A stretch of DNA of 64,000 nucleotides, from contig JAPPJZ010000074.1 in the NCBI GenBank assembly GCA_028874365.1, positions 1 through 64,000 of the forward strand. The letters run 5' to 3'. The stretch is from Chloroflexota bacterium (lineage in GTDB: Bacteria; Chloroflexota; Dehalococcoidia; Bin125). Every line of letters begins with the position of its first letter. The stretch's first letter is position 1. This document shows positions 39,107 through 48,498 of this stretch, one piece after another. The notes under the pieces were generated by a model. The model did no database searches. It worked only from the letters and a program-made list of their open reading frames with translations, and had not been told where the DNA came from. The translations under genes and the position numbers were made by a program.

Positions 39107-40491
39107 CTGAAGACTCTGCCCTGCGCTCTGCGCCGATAGCGGAGCCGGCAGGGTGTCACGGGGCCAGTCACCCAGCTCCCGTAGTTCGGCGTGGGGAAGT
39201 TCGTCTCGAGACTGAAGTCGAACCGGTCGAGCAGCACAGTCCAAATCGCCTTGACCTGCATCTCGGCAAAGTGCTTGCCCATGCAGCGATGCTTGCCGCC
39301 GCCGAAACCGATCAAGCTGTAGTGGTGCTGTTTGTCCTCACGAGCCGGCGGGGCGAAGCGATCCGGATCGAACCGGTCCGGGTCGGCGAACAGATGAGGC
39401 AGCCGGTGCGACACCGCCGGCGACACCATGGCCAGGCTGCCCGAGGGCACGACATAGTCCCCGTAGCGCATCGGGTTGAGCACCTTGCGGATGAGGAGGA
39501 TCAGGGGCGGGTGGAGCCGCTCGCACTCACGCACGGCGTGCTCCATGGTCACCTGTTGCTTCAGGCCGTTGAGGCTCATGCTCGCGGTTTCGCCGTAGAT
39601 GGCCTTCGTCTCGTCTCTGACCCGAGCCAGATATTGGGACGCTCGTACGAGTTCCAGACCGGTCCAGGTCGCGAGCACCGCGCTGGTGTGCTGACCGGCG
39701 AACAACACGGTCAACAGAATCCCGGTGATTTCGTCATCACTCAGCGCGCGTCCGTCGCTGTAGCTGGCATCCATGAGCGACTGCATGAAGTCGTCAGGAC
39801 GATCGACGGCGCGCCGTCGCGCCGTCATGATCCGGCTGAAGAGATCGGCCACCTGCACGCGTGCCCGGTCGCGGCTGCGATGCGCAGGGGTGGGCAGCCT
39901 GGGCAGAAAGAAGCCGAGCGTGTTGATGCCCTTTTGCAGATCGTGATACGCGTCGGCGAAGCCCGCATCGACCTGATCCCGAACCTCCTGCCCGATCAAA
40001 CTGCGACTGGCGATCTTCACGGTTAGCTGGTTCATCGCGGTTGGCAGATCCAGCTCACCTTCGTCGCCAAGCGAGTCGGCCAATTGCGAGGTCTCATCGA
40101 ACATGATTTGAGCGAAGCGCTGCATCGCCGCTTCCCTGAGCGCCGGATAGAGGAAGCCGAGCTGTTCGTCCATAATTTGGGGAGCAACGTCGTAGGCCAC
40201 CCCTTGTCCGAAGATCGGGACCGTGAATTGATAGACGGCCTTCGCGTTGAGTTGGTCCTCTGGCGCGCCAAAGAATGCGTCGTGAGCTTCGGGTCCAGTG
40301 AACAGCACAAACTGACGTGGGCCCAGTCGGAATCGGTACAGATCGCCCAGGTCGCGCCAGCCTCGGCTCAGCATGGCGACCGGGTCGCGCTGGAATTGCC
40401 ACAGGTGCCCGATCAGCGGCAGCCCGCCATCCAGCTCGGGAATCGTCCGATGCTCCTCGGATGTCGTCAGTACGCCAGGCAGTTCAGTCAT
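39103..40491 (-). CDS. sterol 14-alpha-demethylase-like cytochrome P450 (CYP51)
   Basis: VLFAGQHTSAVLATWTG (CYP51 I-helix), FGGGKHRCMGKHFAEMQVK heme-binding motif. Confidence 0.85.
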   Translation of the reverse strand: MTELPGVLTTSEEHRTIPELDGGLPLIGHLWQFQRDPVAMLSRGWRDLGDLYRFRLGPRQFVLFTGPEAHDAFFGAPEDQLNAKAVYQFTVPIFGQGVAYDVAPQIMDEQLGFLYPALREAAMQRFAQIMFDETSQLADSLGDEGELDLPTAMNQLTVKIASRSLIGQEVRDQVDAGFADAYHDLQKGINTLGFFLPRLPTPAHRSRDRARVQVADLFSRIMTARRRAVDRPDDFMQSLMDASYSDGRALSDDEITGILLTVLFAGQHTSAVLATWTGLELVRASQYLARVRDETKAIYGETASMSLNGLKQQVTMEHAVRECERLHPPLILLIRKVLNPMRYGDYVVPSGSLAMVSPAVSHRLPHLFADPDRFDPDRFAPPAREDKQHHYSLIGFGGGKHRCMGKHFAEMQVKAIWTVLLDRFDFSLETNFPTPNYGSWVTGPVTPCRLRYRRRAQGRVFR

Positions 40492-40523
40492 CTTTGTTCC
40501 CACTGGAGGCCAAGATAGCGAGT

Positions 40524-41621
40524 CTAGTAGACACGGGGAATCAATGCGTATGGCACTCTTCGGGTATAGCGTTCCCACAGGGCACCATACTTGGCACGAC
40601 ATCGGCGATCGTCGCGCCTTGCCCGATGCCACAGCAGCGCCGTCAGCCATACCGGCAACGCATAGGGTATCCAAGACGAGAACGCTGTCGTGAGCGCAAA
40701 CGCAAAGTACACGCAGATCTCGCCCGAGTAGTTCAGGTGTCGCCCCACACCCCAAAATCCGGACACCAGCAGTCGCCCGTCGAGCGACTCGGCCTGCCGG
40801 CCCCAGATCGAGGTCTCCGCATTCTGTTTGAAGCGGTGTTTCTGCTCGTTGGCGCCGCGGAACAAGCAGAATCCGATGACAAACAGCAGGCAGAGCGCAG
40901 CGCCGGCCAGAGGCGGGATGGAATCCGTTGTGTCGACCAACCACCAGCCGGCCAGACAGTAGAAGAAAGGCACCAGGACATAGTCGCCCCATGCCAGCAT
41001 CCAACCGAACCGCTCCGAAACGATGTCCCAAGTGTAGATCATGCCGTACTCAAACTGGAAGTAGTTCAACACGTACAATCCGGTGAACACCTGGTAGAGA
41101 ACCATCTGCAGCGTGAGTGAACCGTGCGTGTCGTACTGTACAACTGCAAATGACACGTTAAACAGCGCGAGCGCTATGAGAGAAGGTCGGTAGCTGAACA
41201 GCTTCAGATCAACCCCGAACCAGGAGGGGTTGAGCTGACGGCCAAAGAACACCCCTCGCCACAGTCCCGGCGAATCGCTCTGGCGCCGGGACCCTTGCCA
41301 GTACAAGACGGCCGACAGAGCCCAGGCAAAGATGTTCGCCACAACGAACAACTCGGCAAAGTGGGTGTGCAGCACCGAGAGCGAGATCAGGTCGAAGACA
41401 TCGCCGAGCACGGCCAGGAGCATGGCGACCAGGAACAGCGCGAGCCCGTTGAGCTTGTAGGTGCGAGTTGCGCCATCCGGGTCAGGCCTGCCGACCACGT
41501 GGCGCCCCGGTAGCCACCTCGAACCCAGCAGCAAGACCCCCACAAACACGAGGAAAATCCCCGTCGCCTCGAGCAAATGTTGACCGGAGAAGGTCGTCCA
41601 GGCTGCCGGGACCTCAGGCAT
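40524..41621 (-). CDS. sterol reductase of ERG4/ERG24 family (C-14 or C-7 reductase)
   Basis: LLVSGFWGVGRHLNYSGEI and RRDDRRCRAKYGALWERYTRRVPYALIPRVY; multi-TM. Confidence 0.8.
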   Translation of the reverse strand: MPEVPAAWTTFSGQHLLEATGIFLVFVGVLLLGSRWLPGRHVVGRPDPDGATRTYKLNGLALFLVAMLLAVLGDVFDLISLSVLHTHFAELFVVANIFAWALSAVLYWQGSRRQSDSPGLWRGVFFGRQLNPSWFGVDLKLFSYRPSLIALALFNVSFAVVQYDTHGSLTLQMVLYQVFTGLYVLNYFQFEYGMIYTWDIVSERFGWMLAWGDYVLVPFFYCLAGWWLVDTTDSIPPLAGAALCLLFVIGFCLFRGANEQKHRFKQNAETSIWGRQAESLDGRLLVSGFWGVGRHLNYSGEICVYFAFALTTAFSSWIPYALPVWLTALLWHRARRDDRRCRAKYGALWERYTRRVPYALIPRVY

Positions 41622-42723
41622 CGACCGAGTTCGCGGCAGCCTCGCGGTCCAGGTGTTCCTGCCACTTGCGGACGGTCACTTGCTGGAACGAGCGGACCAC
41701 CGGATTGACCTCGATCGGCGGAGCCTCCCAGTTGTTCTCATAGCCGGTTTGCTCGGCTTCCACCGCCCAGCGATCCTGGGAGAGCAAGGGGCCGATCAAC
41801 ATCCGGTTGGCGAGCCGCAAGACGGTGGTCATGGCCCAGCGCGGGATGCGGATCGGCAGCAGGGGGAGCTTGAGCGACCTGAAGTAGAAGAGGAAAAACG
41901 TGCGCGTTGTCCGCTCATCGACCGGTAGCACGAAGAGCCAGTGCTTGATTTCGTCATCGGTGTTCGATCGCTGGTAGGGATACTCGTAGCAGAGTTCCAT
42001 GTGGTTGGTGTTGAGACGATTGTGGTCGACGAATTTGCCGGAGATGCGTCCACGACCTACTCGCGTTTCGTAGGCGAGGTGCACGTCGTCCCCGATGGTC
42101 TCGTGACGCGTGAGGGTCGCGCCGTCGAACGGACGATACTGACGATGCAGATAGGCGTGGGAGAAATCGCTCACGTTGTCGATGATGATCGAATGGTGGG
42201 CCGAGAGGTCGAATCGCAGCGGTACGCAGGCCCATCGACCGGGCCCTTCGAGCTCGGGGATCTCCGGGATCTGGCGCTCTGAGGCCTTGGACGGATCGCC
42301 CGGGAAGATCCAGACCAGCCCGTAGCGGACCTGGACGGGATATGAGCGCACCGACAGTCGCGGAACCTGCTTGCGCCCAAACAGATCGGGGATCTCAGCC
42401 ACGCGGCCGTCCTCGTCGTACTCCCAGCCGTGGTAGCCGCAGACGAGCCGACACCCCTCGACCTCGCCGAGCGAGAGCTTGATCTGGCGGTGCAAACACC
42501 GATTCTCGACCGCGTGGAACGATCGATCCTCGGACCGAAACAGCGCGATCGATTGCTTCCAGAACACCACCTCGGTCACCGTTCCGGGCTTGATCCTTCG
42601 TACCTCCTCGACTGCGTACCAGTAATCAGGATTCATCCCCACGGAGCGCGCACGCTGGCGCAGGTTGTCGGCATGCGCGAACCCCGGAGGTCCGACCGAT
42701 GGCGACCCGATCTCGACGCTCAT
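41614..42723 (-). CDS. Rieske oxygenase, SdmA-like sterol C-4 demethylase
   Basis: CLHRQIKLSLGEVEGCRLVCGYHGWEYD Rieske; DNVSDFSHAYLHRQ mononuclear Fe site; located in sterol operon. Confidence 0.75.
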   Translation of the reverse strand: MSVEIGSPSVGPPGFAHADNLRQRARSVGMNPDYWYAVEEVRRIKPGTVTEVVFWKQSIALFRSEDRSFHAVENRCLHRQIKLSLGEVEGCRLVCGYHGWEYDEDGRVAEIPDLFGRKQVPRLSVRSYPVQVRYGLVWIFPGDPSKASERQIPEIPELEGPGRWACVPLRFDLSAHHSIIIDNVSDFSHAYLHRQYRPFDGATLTRHETIGDDVHLAYETRVGRGRISGKFVDHNRLNTNHMELCYEYPYQRSNTDDEIKHWLFVLPVDERTTRTFFLFYFRSLKLPLLPIRIPRWAMTTVLRLANRMLIGPLLSQDRWAVEAEQTGYENNWEAPPIEVNPVVRSFQQVTVRKWQEHLDREAAANSVDA

Positions 42724-42781
42724 GTCACATAGCCCTCAGGATTTGCGCTGTTTCGTTCACCTACCGCTCGACCGGCCATGG

Positions 42782-43876
42782 TTAACCGCCCACCGGCGCG
42801 GTCGATTCGGGGCGCTTTGCTCGTCGATTCGTGATTGCGTTTCGCTCATAGTGGAACGCGTAGGCGTCCTCCACTGCGCTACGGATCGTCGATGGTTGGA
42901 AGCCAAGCTCCTCCTTCGCTTTGCTGGTGTCCGCGTGACGACACTGCTGCAGCAGGCGGATCGCGCCGGGTGTGAAGCGCTGCGGATAGCTCGGCCAGAA
43001 ACGGCTGAGAGCGTAGCTCGCGACCTCCGAGAACGGCAGCATCAGGCCGAGCGGTATCTGCCGGCGTGGTCGCTTGACCCCCGAGACCGCCTGGAAGTGA
43101 TCCAGCATGTCCGAGATCGTCTGATACTCGGAACTGAAGATGTACTTCTGTCCCGATCGACCGCGCTCCATGCTGAGCATGTGGCCCTGAACGATGTCCT
43201 CTGCGGCGACGAACTCGAACCCGCCATCAACGTAAGCGTGGAGCTTGCCGTTAGCGAAGTCGCACAGTGTCCTCCCCATTCGCGAGGGGAAGAAGTCGTT
43301 GCCCCCAACGACCGCGCAGGACGTGGCCACGACGACCTCCTGACCACCCGCGGCCGCATGCCAGCATTCGGTCTCGACCATCGCCTTGCTGCGCTCGTAA
43401 GGCATGGTGCGTTCCATCGGATAGAACGGCATCGATTCCCTGGTTGGAGTGGATGTGTCGTCGAGGTCGTAGCCGACGGCGCTGAACGAGCCCGTCACCA
43501 CGACCTTCCCGGCCTCCATCTCGCGCGCCGCTTGGAGCACGTTGCGGGTGCCAACCACGTTGGATTCGAAGACGTCCCTTCGATGAGCGCCGTTCCCGTC
43601 GATGGTCGAAACGAGGGCAGCCACGTGAAAGACGCCGTGGCAGCCGGCCAGCGCCTCGCGGGTCGCATCCAGGTCTCGAACATCGCCGTAGACCCGCTCG
43701 ACATCGAGCCCCTCGATGGCTTCGTTGTTGTCGTCCTGTCTCAGCAACACGCGGACGCGAACGCCGTCATCGAGCAATCGGCGTACCAGATTGGCGCCGA
43801 CATGCCCGGCGGCGCCCGTCAGGAACACTGGCGGCGACGATGTGCCGGAGTGATGTTCGGGTGACTGCGAAGCCAT
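42782..43876 (-). CDS. SdmB-like NAD(P)-dependent epimerase/3-beta-HSD-type sterol C-4 decarboxylase candidate
   Basis: VFLTGAAGHVGANLVRRLLDDG; YERSK active site; adjacent to sdmA-like gene. Confidence 0.72.
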   Translation of the reverse strand: MASQSPEHHSGTSSPPVFLTGAAGHVGANLVRRLLDDGVRVRVLLRQDDNNEAIEGLDVERVYGDVRDLDATREALAGCHGVFHVAALVSTIDGNGAHRRDVFESNVVGTRNVLQAAREMEAGKVVVTGSFSAVGYDLDDTSTPTRESMPFYPMERTMPYERSKAMVETECWHAAAGGQEVVVATSCAVVGGNDFFPSRMGRTLCDFANGKLHAYVDGGFEFVAAEDIVQGHMLSMERGRSGQKYIFSSEYQTISDMLDHFQAVSGVKRPRRQIPLGLMLPFSEVASYALSRFWPSYPQRFTPGAIRLLQQCRHADTSKAKEELGFQPSTIRSAVEDAYAFHYERNAITNRRAKRPESTAPVGG

Positions 43877-44034
43877 GTAGCTCCCACATTACGCATTTGG
43901 CAGCCGGCTTGGAGGATGAGGCAACGTTAATCGGTGCCCCTTAGAGGTGCAAGATTGCTTGACACTCGACGCGTCGGTCACGGGGGCGTCGCTATGATGC
44001 ACATCTGGTCTGTCCAGGCGCGTCGGTTCGATCT

Positions 44035-44769
44035 GTGCAGCGAGGGAAGTCAACGGGTTTGAGCAGGGCGAGCGAGCGAACAGGCGGATGGGGTGCCCCA
44101 GCGGGTTTGCTCGCGGTGCTGGCGATCGCGCTGCTGGCGTTGCCCGGGATGGGCGCCCGCTACTGGCTGCATGGCGAGCTCGACGCATTGCATTGCCTGT
44201 TCAGCCTGTTCTTCTCGATCAATCTCGTGATCTGTTGGTGGGAGATGTGCCTGTATCTCCGAAGGGACTACATCGAGACGCGCCTGGAGCATTGGCGTCA
44301 ATGGCAAAGCGAGAGCGGACGCACCCCGGCGGTGGAATTTCTGACCGCCCGGGTGCCATTGAACCGAATCCACTCGCCGACCGTCTGGGCGGATGTCTGG
44401 GCGACATATTCGATGTTCGATTCGGCATATGCGGATCGCAACACGTACGGGTTCAACATCGATATCGCCAATGGATTCACGACGCCGTGGACCACGCTGA
44501 TTCTGTACGCGGCTTACACCGGCGGCGTTTTGCCGGCGATTGCCGCGGGCATTCTCGGGGCGATGCTGTTCTGGCAGTGGGTCTACGCATCGTCGCTCTA
44601 CCTCGTCAGTTTTTTCGTGGGACAGAAGCGCAGCCGTCTCACGACTCGCCAGTTCTATGCGTACATCGTCGGGCCGAACGCGATTTGGATAATGATCCCG
44701 ATGGTGGGTCTGTACCTCTCCATCCGCCTGATCGTGGACGGCGACTACCGAGTGCTGGGCATCAGCTAG
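44035..44769 (+). CDS. EBP/EXPERA-like multi-TM protein (candidate sterol isomerase)
   Basis: WATYSMFDSAYADRN...GFTTPWTTLILYA...QWVYASSLYLVSFF...FYAYIVGPNAIWIMIPMVG; layout resembles emopamil-binding protein (W..YA..DSRY, NALW...P). Confidence 0.45.
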   Translation: MQRGKSTGLSRASERTGGWGAPAGLLAVLAIALLALPGMGARYWLHGELDALHCLFSLFFSINLVICWWEMCLYLRRDYIETRLEHWRQWQSESGRTPAVEFLTARVPLNRIHSPTVWADVWATYSMFDSAYADRNTYGFNIDIANGFTTPWTTLILYAAYTGGVLPAIAAGILGAMLFWQWVYASSLYLVSFFVGQKRSRLTTRQFYAYIVGPNAIWIMIPMVGLYLSIRLIVDGDYRVLGIS

Positions 44770-44840
44770 CGCCCGATGCATGACGGCCGGTGACGTCGAG
44801 CTATGCTCCGCCGTGATCGAATGTGCGAGGGGACAACGGC

Positions 44841-45887
44841 ATGAGCCGGATCGCCGACGTGCGGACCACCATTCTCGACTCGACGCCTCTCACGCAGGTG
44901 TTTGTCACAGTGACGGACGGCGACGGACGCACGGGGCTCGGCGAGACTTGGTGGGGCATCCCCGACCCGGAGCGACCGGGCGCAGGCGGGCGCCCGATCG
45001 CGGGCGTGGTCAACGAGTTGTTGGCGCCGAGGGTCCTCGGTCGCGAAGCCGGCGAGATCGGACGACTGTGGTTCGAGTTGTGGGACTACGGATATCGCTA
45101 TGCCGACCAGGGCATCTTCCCGATGGCCCTGTCCGGCCTCGACATCGCGCTGTGGGACCTGCTGGGCAAGAGGTTGGATGCGTCCGTGTTGCAACTGCTC
45201 GGCGGTTCCCGGCATGACGCCGTGCCCGCCTACGCGAGTCTGCCGCCGCTGCGCGATCCTGAACTGGTCGTGAGCGAGACCCAGCGCGCCATCGACGCGG
45301 GTATCGGCGCGGTGAAGCTGCACGAGCTCACGATCGACCACGTTGAGCGCCTGCGCCGGCGTTTCGGCGAGGGGCTGGCGATCATGGTCGACGTCAACGG
45401 TCATTTCGACCCGCTCGAGGCGACCGCGTTCGGTCGCAGGCTCGCCGATCTCGGGGCGACCTGGTTTGAGGAACCGGTCCGGCCCATGCGCGATCACCGA
45501 GCGATGGACCGGGTGCGCCGGGAGTCAGGCGTCGACATCGCCGCGGGTGAAAATGAGTACACGCTGGAGGATTTCGAGCGGTTGCTGCGCTCTCAGGCGA
45601 TCACCTACCTCCAGCCCGAGGTGACGAAGATCGGTGGCATCACCGCCGCCCAGCGTGTGGCAACGCTCGCTGAACTTCACAACGTGGCGCTCAGCCCACA
45701 CAACTTCCGTCCGGGTCCGTCCCTCTACGCCTCCCTCGCTTATGGGTTTGCGTGCTCGGCAACCCGGTGGTTCGAGATCCCCTGGGTTCCGGAAGACCGC
45801 CGCTTCGCCTCCGACATGCCGTTGCCCGAGATCGAGGATGGGCACGTACTTGCACCGAAGGGCTCCGGCCTCGCTATACCGCTGTAG
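44841..45887 (+). CDS. mandelate racemase/muconate lactonizing enzyme family protein
   Basis: Enolase-superfamily layout: ALSGLDIALWDLLGK, VKLHE, DVNGHFDP, FEEPVRP, AAGENEYT, SPHNFRPG. Confidence 0.85.
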   Translation: MSRIADVRTTILDSTPLTQVFVTVTDGDGRTGLGETWWGIPDPERPGAGGRPIAGVVNELLAPRVLGREAGEIGRLWFELWDYGYRYADQGIFPMALSGLDIALWDLLGKRLDASVLQLLGGSRHDAVPAYASLPPLRDPELVVSETQRAIDAGIGAVKLHELTIDHVERLRRRFGEGLAIMVDVNGHFDPLEATAFGRRLADLGATWFEEPVRPMRDHRAMDRVRRESGVDIAAGENEYTLEDFERLLRSQAITYLQPEVTKIGGITAAQRVATLAELHNVALSPHNFRPGPSLYASLAYGFACSATRWFEIPWVPEDRRFASDMPLPEIEDGHVLAPKGSGLAIPL

Positions 45888-45951
45888 TGGCGAGTGGCTC
45901 GCATCGAACGTCACCCGAACTACGCGCCGGGCTCCATCAGCTCAAGCTTCG

Positions 45952-47055
45952 TCAGAATCCGGATGCGAGGCTGCGCCGCGCTCGGTCGATCAGGAACAGG
46001 AAGACCGGTGTGCCGATCACGGCGGTCAGCACGCCCAGCGGCATCTCCGCCGGAGCGACGATCGTTCTCGCACCCAGGTCGGCGCCCAAGACGAGGATGG
46101 CGCCCGCCAATGCGCTCGCCGGCATCAGCCGGCGATGATCGGGTCCAACCGCAAGGCGCACCATATGCGGCGCGATCAGACCAATGAACCCGACCACTCC
46201 CGCCACTGCCACGCCGGCACCCGTCGCCAATGCCGCTGCCGATACGATCGTGAGCTGCGTGCGCTGAACCGGGACCCCTAGATGTCTTGCCTCCGCATCT
46301 CCGAGCGTCAGCAGGTTGAGCGCTCCCGACTGGCGCACCAGCACGACGATCGCGAACAGGATCAGGGGTCCGGCTGAGTAGGCAAACTCCCAGAGCGACC
46401 CGGCCAGGCTGCCCAGCATCCAGAACACGATGTCACGCAATTGTTCGTCGTCCGAGAATGACAGAATCAGGCTGATGCCGGCGCCGAGCAGCGCGTTGAC
46501 TGCGATCCCGACGAGCAACATCGTGGCCATCTGCGCGCGTCCGCTGCGCCGGGCAAAGCCATAGATCAGAAACGTCAGAACGAGGCCGCCCAAGAACGCC
46601 GCGACCGGCTGCACGAACAGTCCCCAGCTCACCGTGCCCAGCACTACCGCGACTGCGACCGCGAACGCCGCCCCGCTCGAGACGCCGATTAGCCCCGGGT
46701 CGGCGAGCGGATTGCGGAACAACCCTTGCAACGCTGCTCCGGAGACTCCCAGCCCCGCCCCAACCGCCGCCGCCATGAGCATCCGTGGCACCCGGATGAC
46801 CCAGACGACCGCTTCCTCGCGCGCCGTGTAGTCGATGCCGACATTGATCCCGATCTTGCCCAGGATGATGGCGATGATCCGTCCGACCTCGACATCGAAC
46901 GCGCCCAGCCCCAGATTGGCCAGCACAAGCAGGATCAAGCCTGCGGAGAGGGCGCCCCAGATCAGCGGCTCCACCAGGCGCGGAAGCGTCGACTCGACGC
47001 CGCCGGCCAGTTCCGGACGTCGCTCGCGCAGCTGGGCCAGCGGGCGGTTGACCAT
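45952..47055 (-). CDS. FecCD-family iron/heme ABC transporter permease
   Basis: VIRVPRMLMAAAVGAGLGVSGAALQGLFRNPLADPGLIGVSSGAAF; FIGLIAPHMVRLAVGPDHRRLMPASALAGA. Confidence 0.9.
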   Translation of the reverse strand: MVNRPLAQLRERRPELAGGVESTLPRLVEPLIWGALSAGLILLVLANLGLGAFDVEVGRIIAIILGKIGINVGIDYTAREEAVVWVIRVPRMLMAAAVGAGLGVSGAALQGLFRNPLADPGLIGVSSGAAFAVAVAVVLGTVSWGLFVQPVAAFLGGLVLTFLIYGFARRSGRAQMATMLLVGIAVNALLGAGISLILSFSDDEQLRDIVFWMLGSLAGSLWEFAYSAGPLILFAIVVLVRQSGALNLLTLGDAEARHLGVPVQRTQLTIVSAAALATGAGVAVAGVVGFIGLIAPHMVRLAVGPDHRRLMPASALAGAILVLGADLGARTIVAPAEMPLGVLTAVIGTPVFLFLIDRARRSLASGF

Positions 47056-47137
47056 CGCTATTCGTTCCGGATTGCGGTCTGCTCAGACTGGCACGTCGCT
47101 GGATGCTCCGTCACGATATCGGCTTATCGCTTCCGGC

Positions 47138-48496
47138 CTATGCCTCGCGGAAATTGCGACCGTGGAGGATGCTGCCGTAGTGATTGAACCAGCGCTTTGC
47201 CTCGGGGTCGTCGAAGGGGTAATCCGCGCCGAGCTGCCTCGCAACGCTCAGCCCGGTCACGAAGCAGGTCTCCTGGCTGTTGATCAGCGTGTGCGCTCCA
47301 CAGTGCCATGTGCCCCGCCTGCCCTGGATGAAGCGGAAGAGGTTGACCAGGAGCACCACGTGTTTCACATCATGCACGACGTGTTGAAACCAGCCTCGGT
47401 GAATGACCTTCTGTTCCTCGATCGCGCTGATCGGGTTGTAGGTCACCAGGCATGGCCGTTCGGAGCCGTTCGCCCAGGGCTGCTGGTTGTGCATGATGTA
47501 GGTGATCTCATAGTTGTCGGGCCGTGCGCCGTACTGCTCGATGTGATTGCTGCGGGTCTCCAGAGGCTTCACGTCGTTGTCCGGCAGGACAGACGCGTCC
47601 CAGTGCACGATCGCGTGGTTGTGTAACTCGCTCTCGTAGCGAACTGACGACAACAGATAGCGCTCCAAGTAGCTCGGCCGGTCCAGCATCATCAGGGTCT
47701 GATTCGCGTTGCAGGCGAAGATCACGTCGTCGTAGGTCTCCTGGACTCCTGCCTCGTCCTCGATCACCACGCCGGCCTTGCGCCGGTACACCTTGCGCAC
47801 GGCGCGATTCAGATCAATGCGGTCCGCGAAATCGGCGGACAGGCAGTCGTAGATTCGTCGCGTGCCCTGGTCCCAGGTCTGCATCGGCGTAGCCGACTCG
47901 ATGTTGAAGAACTCGAGGTAGCGCGAGAACAAGGCAGCCGGCATGTCGAACACGTTCGTCGCCATCAGAAAGTTCACGAACATCGGCTTCAGGATCTTGT
48001 ACCTGAAGCCGCCCGAGAATCCGCCCAGATTGAGCAGCGTGCCCATGCTGATGTAGTTGAATGGGTTGAGCGCGTTGAGCAGCTTCGAGCGTGACCGTGT
48101 CAAGGCGCCGAAGAGGTGCAAGAGCTGGAGCAGGCGCTGAAACCTCGCAATCTCGTCCTGCAACTCCGCCCGAATCTCGGAATCGAAGTCGTGGGCGTAC
48201 ACGTCGCCGCGGTAGCGCACGCTGTAGTTGAACTTCGTATCCAGCAGGTCGATTTGGAAGCGTCTCAACAGCAGTTGGATGTGGTGATAGACCGACGGGA
48301 TGCAGGCAGTGACAGAGATGTCGAACGGTATCAGGCTGCCGTCTGCCTGCGGCATGTCGACGGTCACCGCATTGCCACCGAGCCGATCGTTGGCTTCGAA
48401 CACGCGGATTTCAAACCGGTCGGGGTGCTGATGCAGCGCCCAGGCAGCGCCGAGGCCCGCGACCCCGCCGCCGACGATTGCTACGCGGCGCGGCAT
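47138..48496 (-). CDS. FAD/NAD(P)-binding amine-oxidase-like oxidoreductase
   Basis: MPRRVAIVGGGVAGLGAAWALHQHPDRFEIRVFEANDRLGGNAVTVDM; start inside longer ORF, 2 bp after upstream Rieske stop. Confidence 0.75.
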   Translation of the reverse strand: MPRRVAIVGGGVAGLGAAWALHQHPDRFEIRVFEANDRLGGNAVTVDMPQADGSLIPFDISVTACIPSVYHHIQLLLRRFQIDLLDTKFNYSVRYRGDVYAHDFDSEIRAELQDEIARFQRLLQLLHLFGALTRSRSKLLNALNPFNYISMGTLLNLGGFSGGFRYKILKPMFVNFLMATNVFDMPAALFSRYLEFFNIESATPMQTWDQGTRRIYDCLSADFADRIDLNRAVRKVYRRKAGVVIEDEAGVQETYDDVIFACNANQTLMMLDRPSYLERYLLSSVRYESELHNHAIVHWDASVLPDNDVKPLETRSNHIEQYGARPDNYEITYIMHNQQPWANGSERPCLVTYNPISAIEEQKVIHRGWFQHVVHDVKHVVLLVNLFRFIQGRRGTWHCGAHTLINSQETCFVTGLSVARQLGADYPFDDPEAKRWFNHYGSILHGRNFREA

Positions 48497-48498
48497 GT

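Noticed and set aside
38890-40026. 378-aa plus-strand ORF
   Set aside because: Antisense to CYP51 and epoxidase coding sequence
40492-41031. N-terminal extension of the CYP51 ORF in the track
   Set aside because: Overlaps the ERG24-like gene; CYP51 homology begins at internal ATG 40491
43959-43998. TTGACA...TATGAT promoter upstream of the EBP-like gene
   Set aside because: Spacing is 28 bp, too long for a sigma70 promoter
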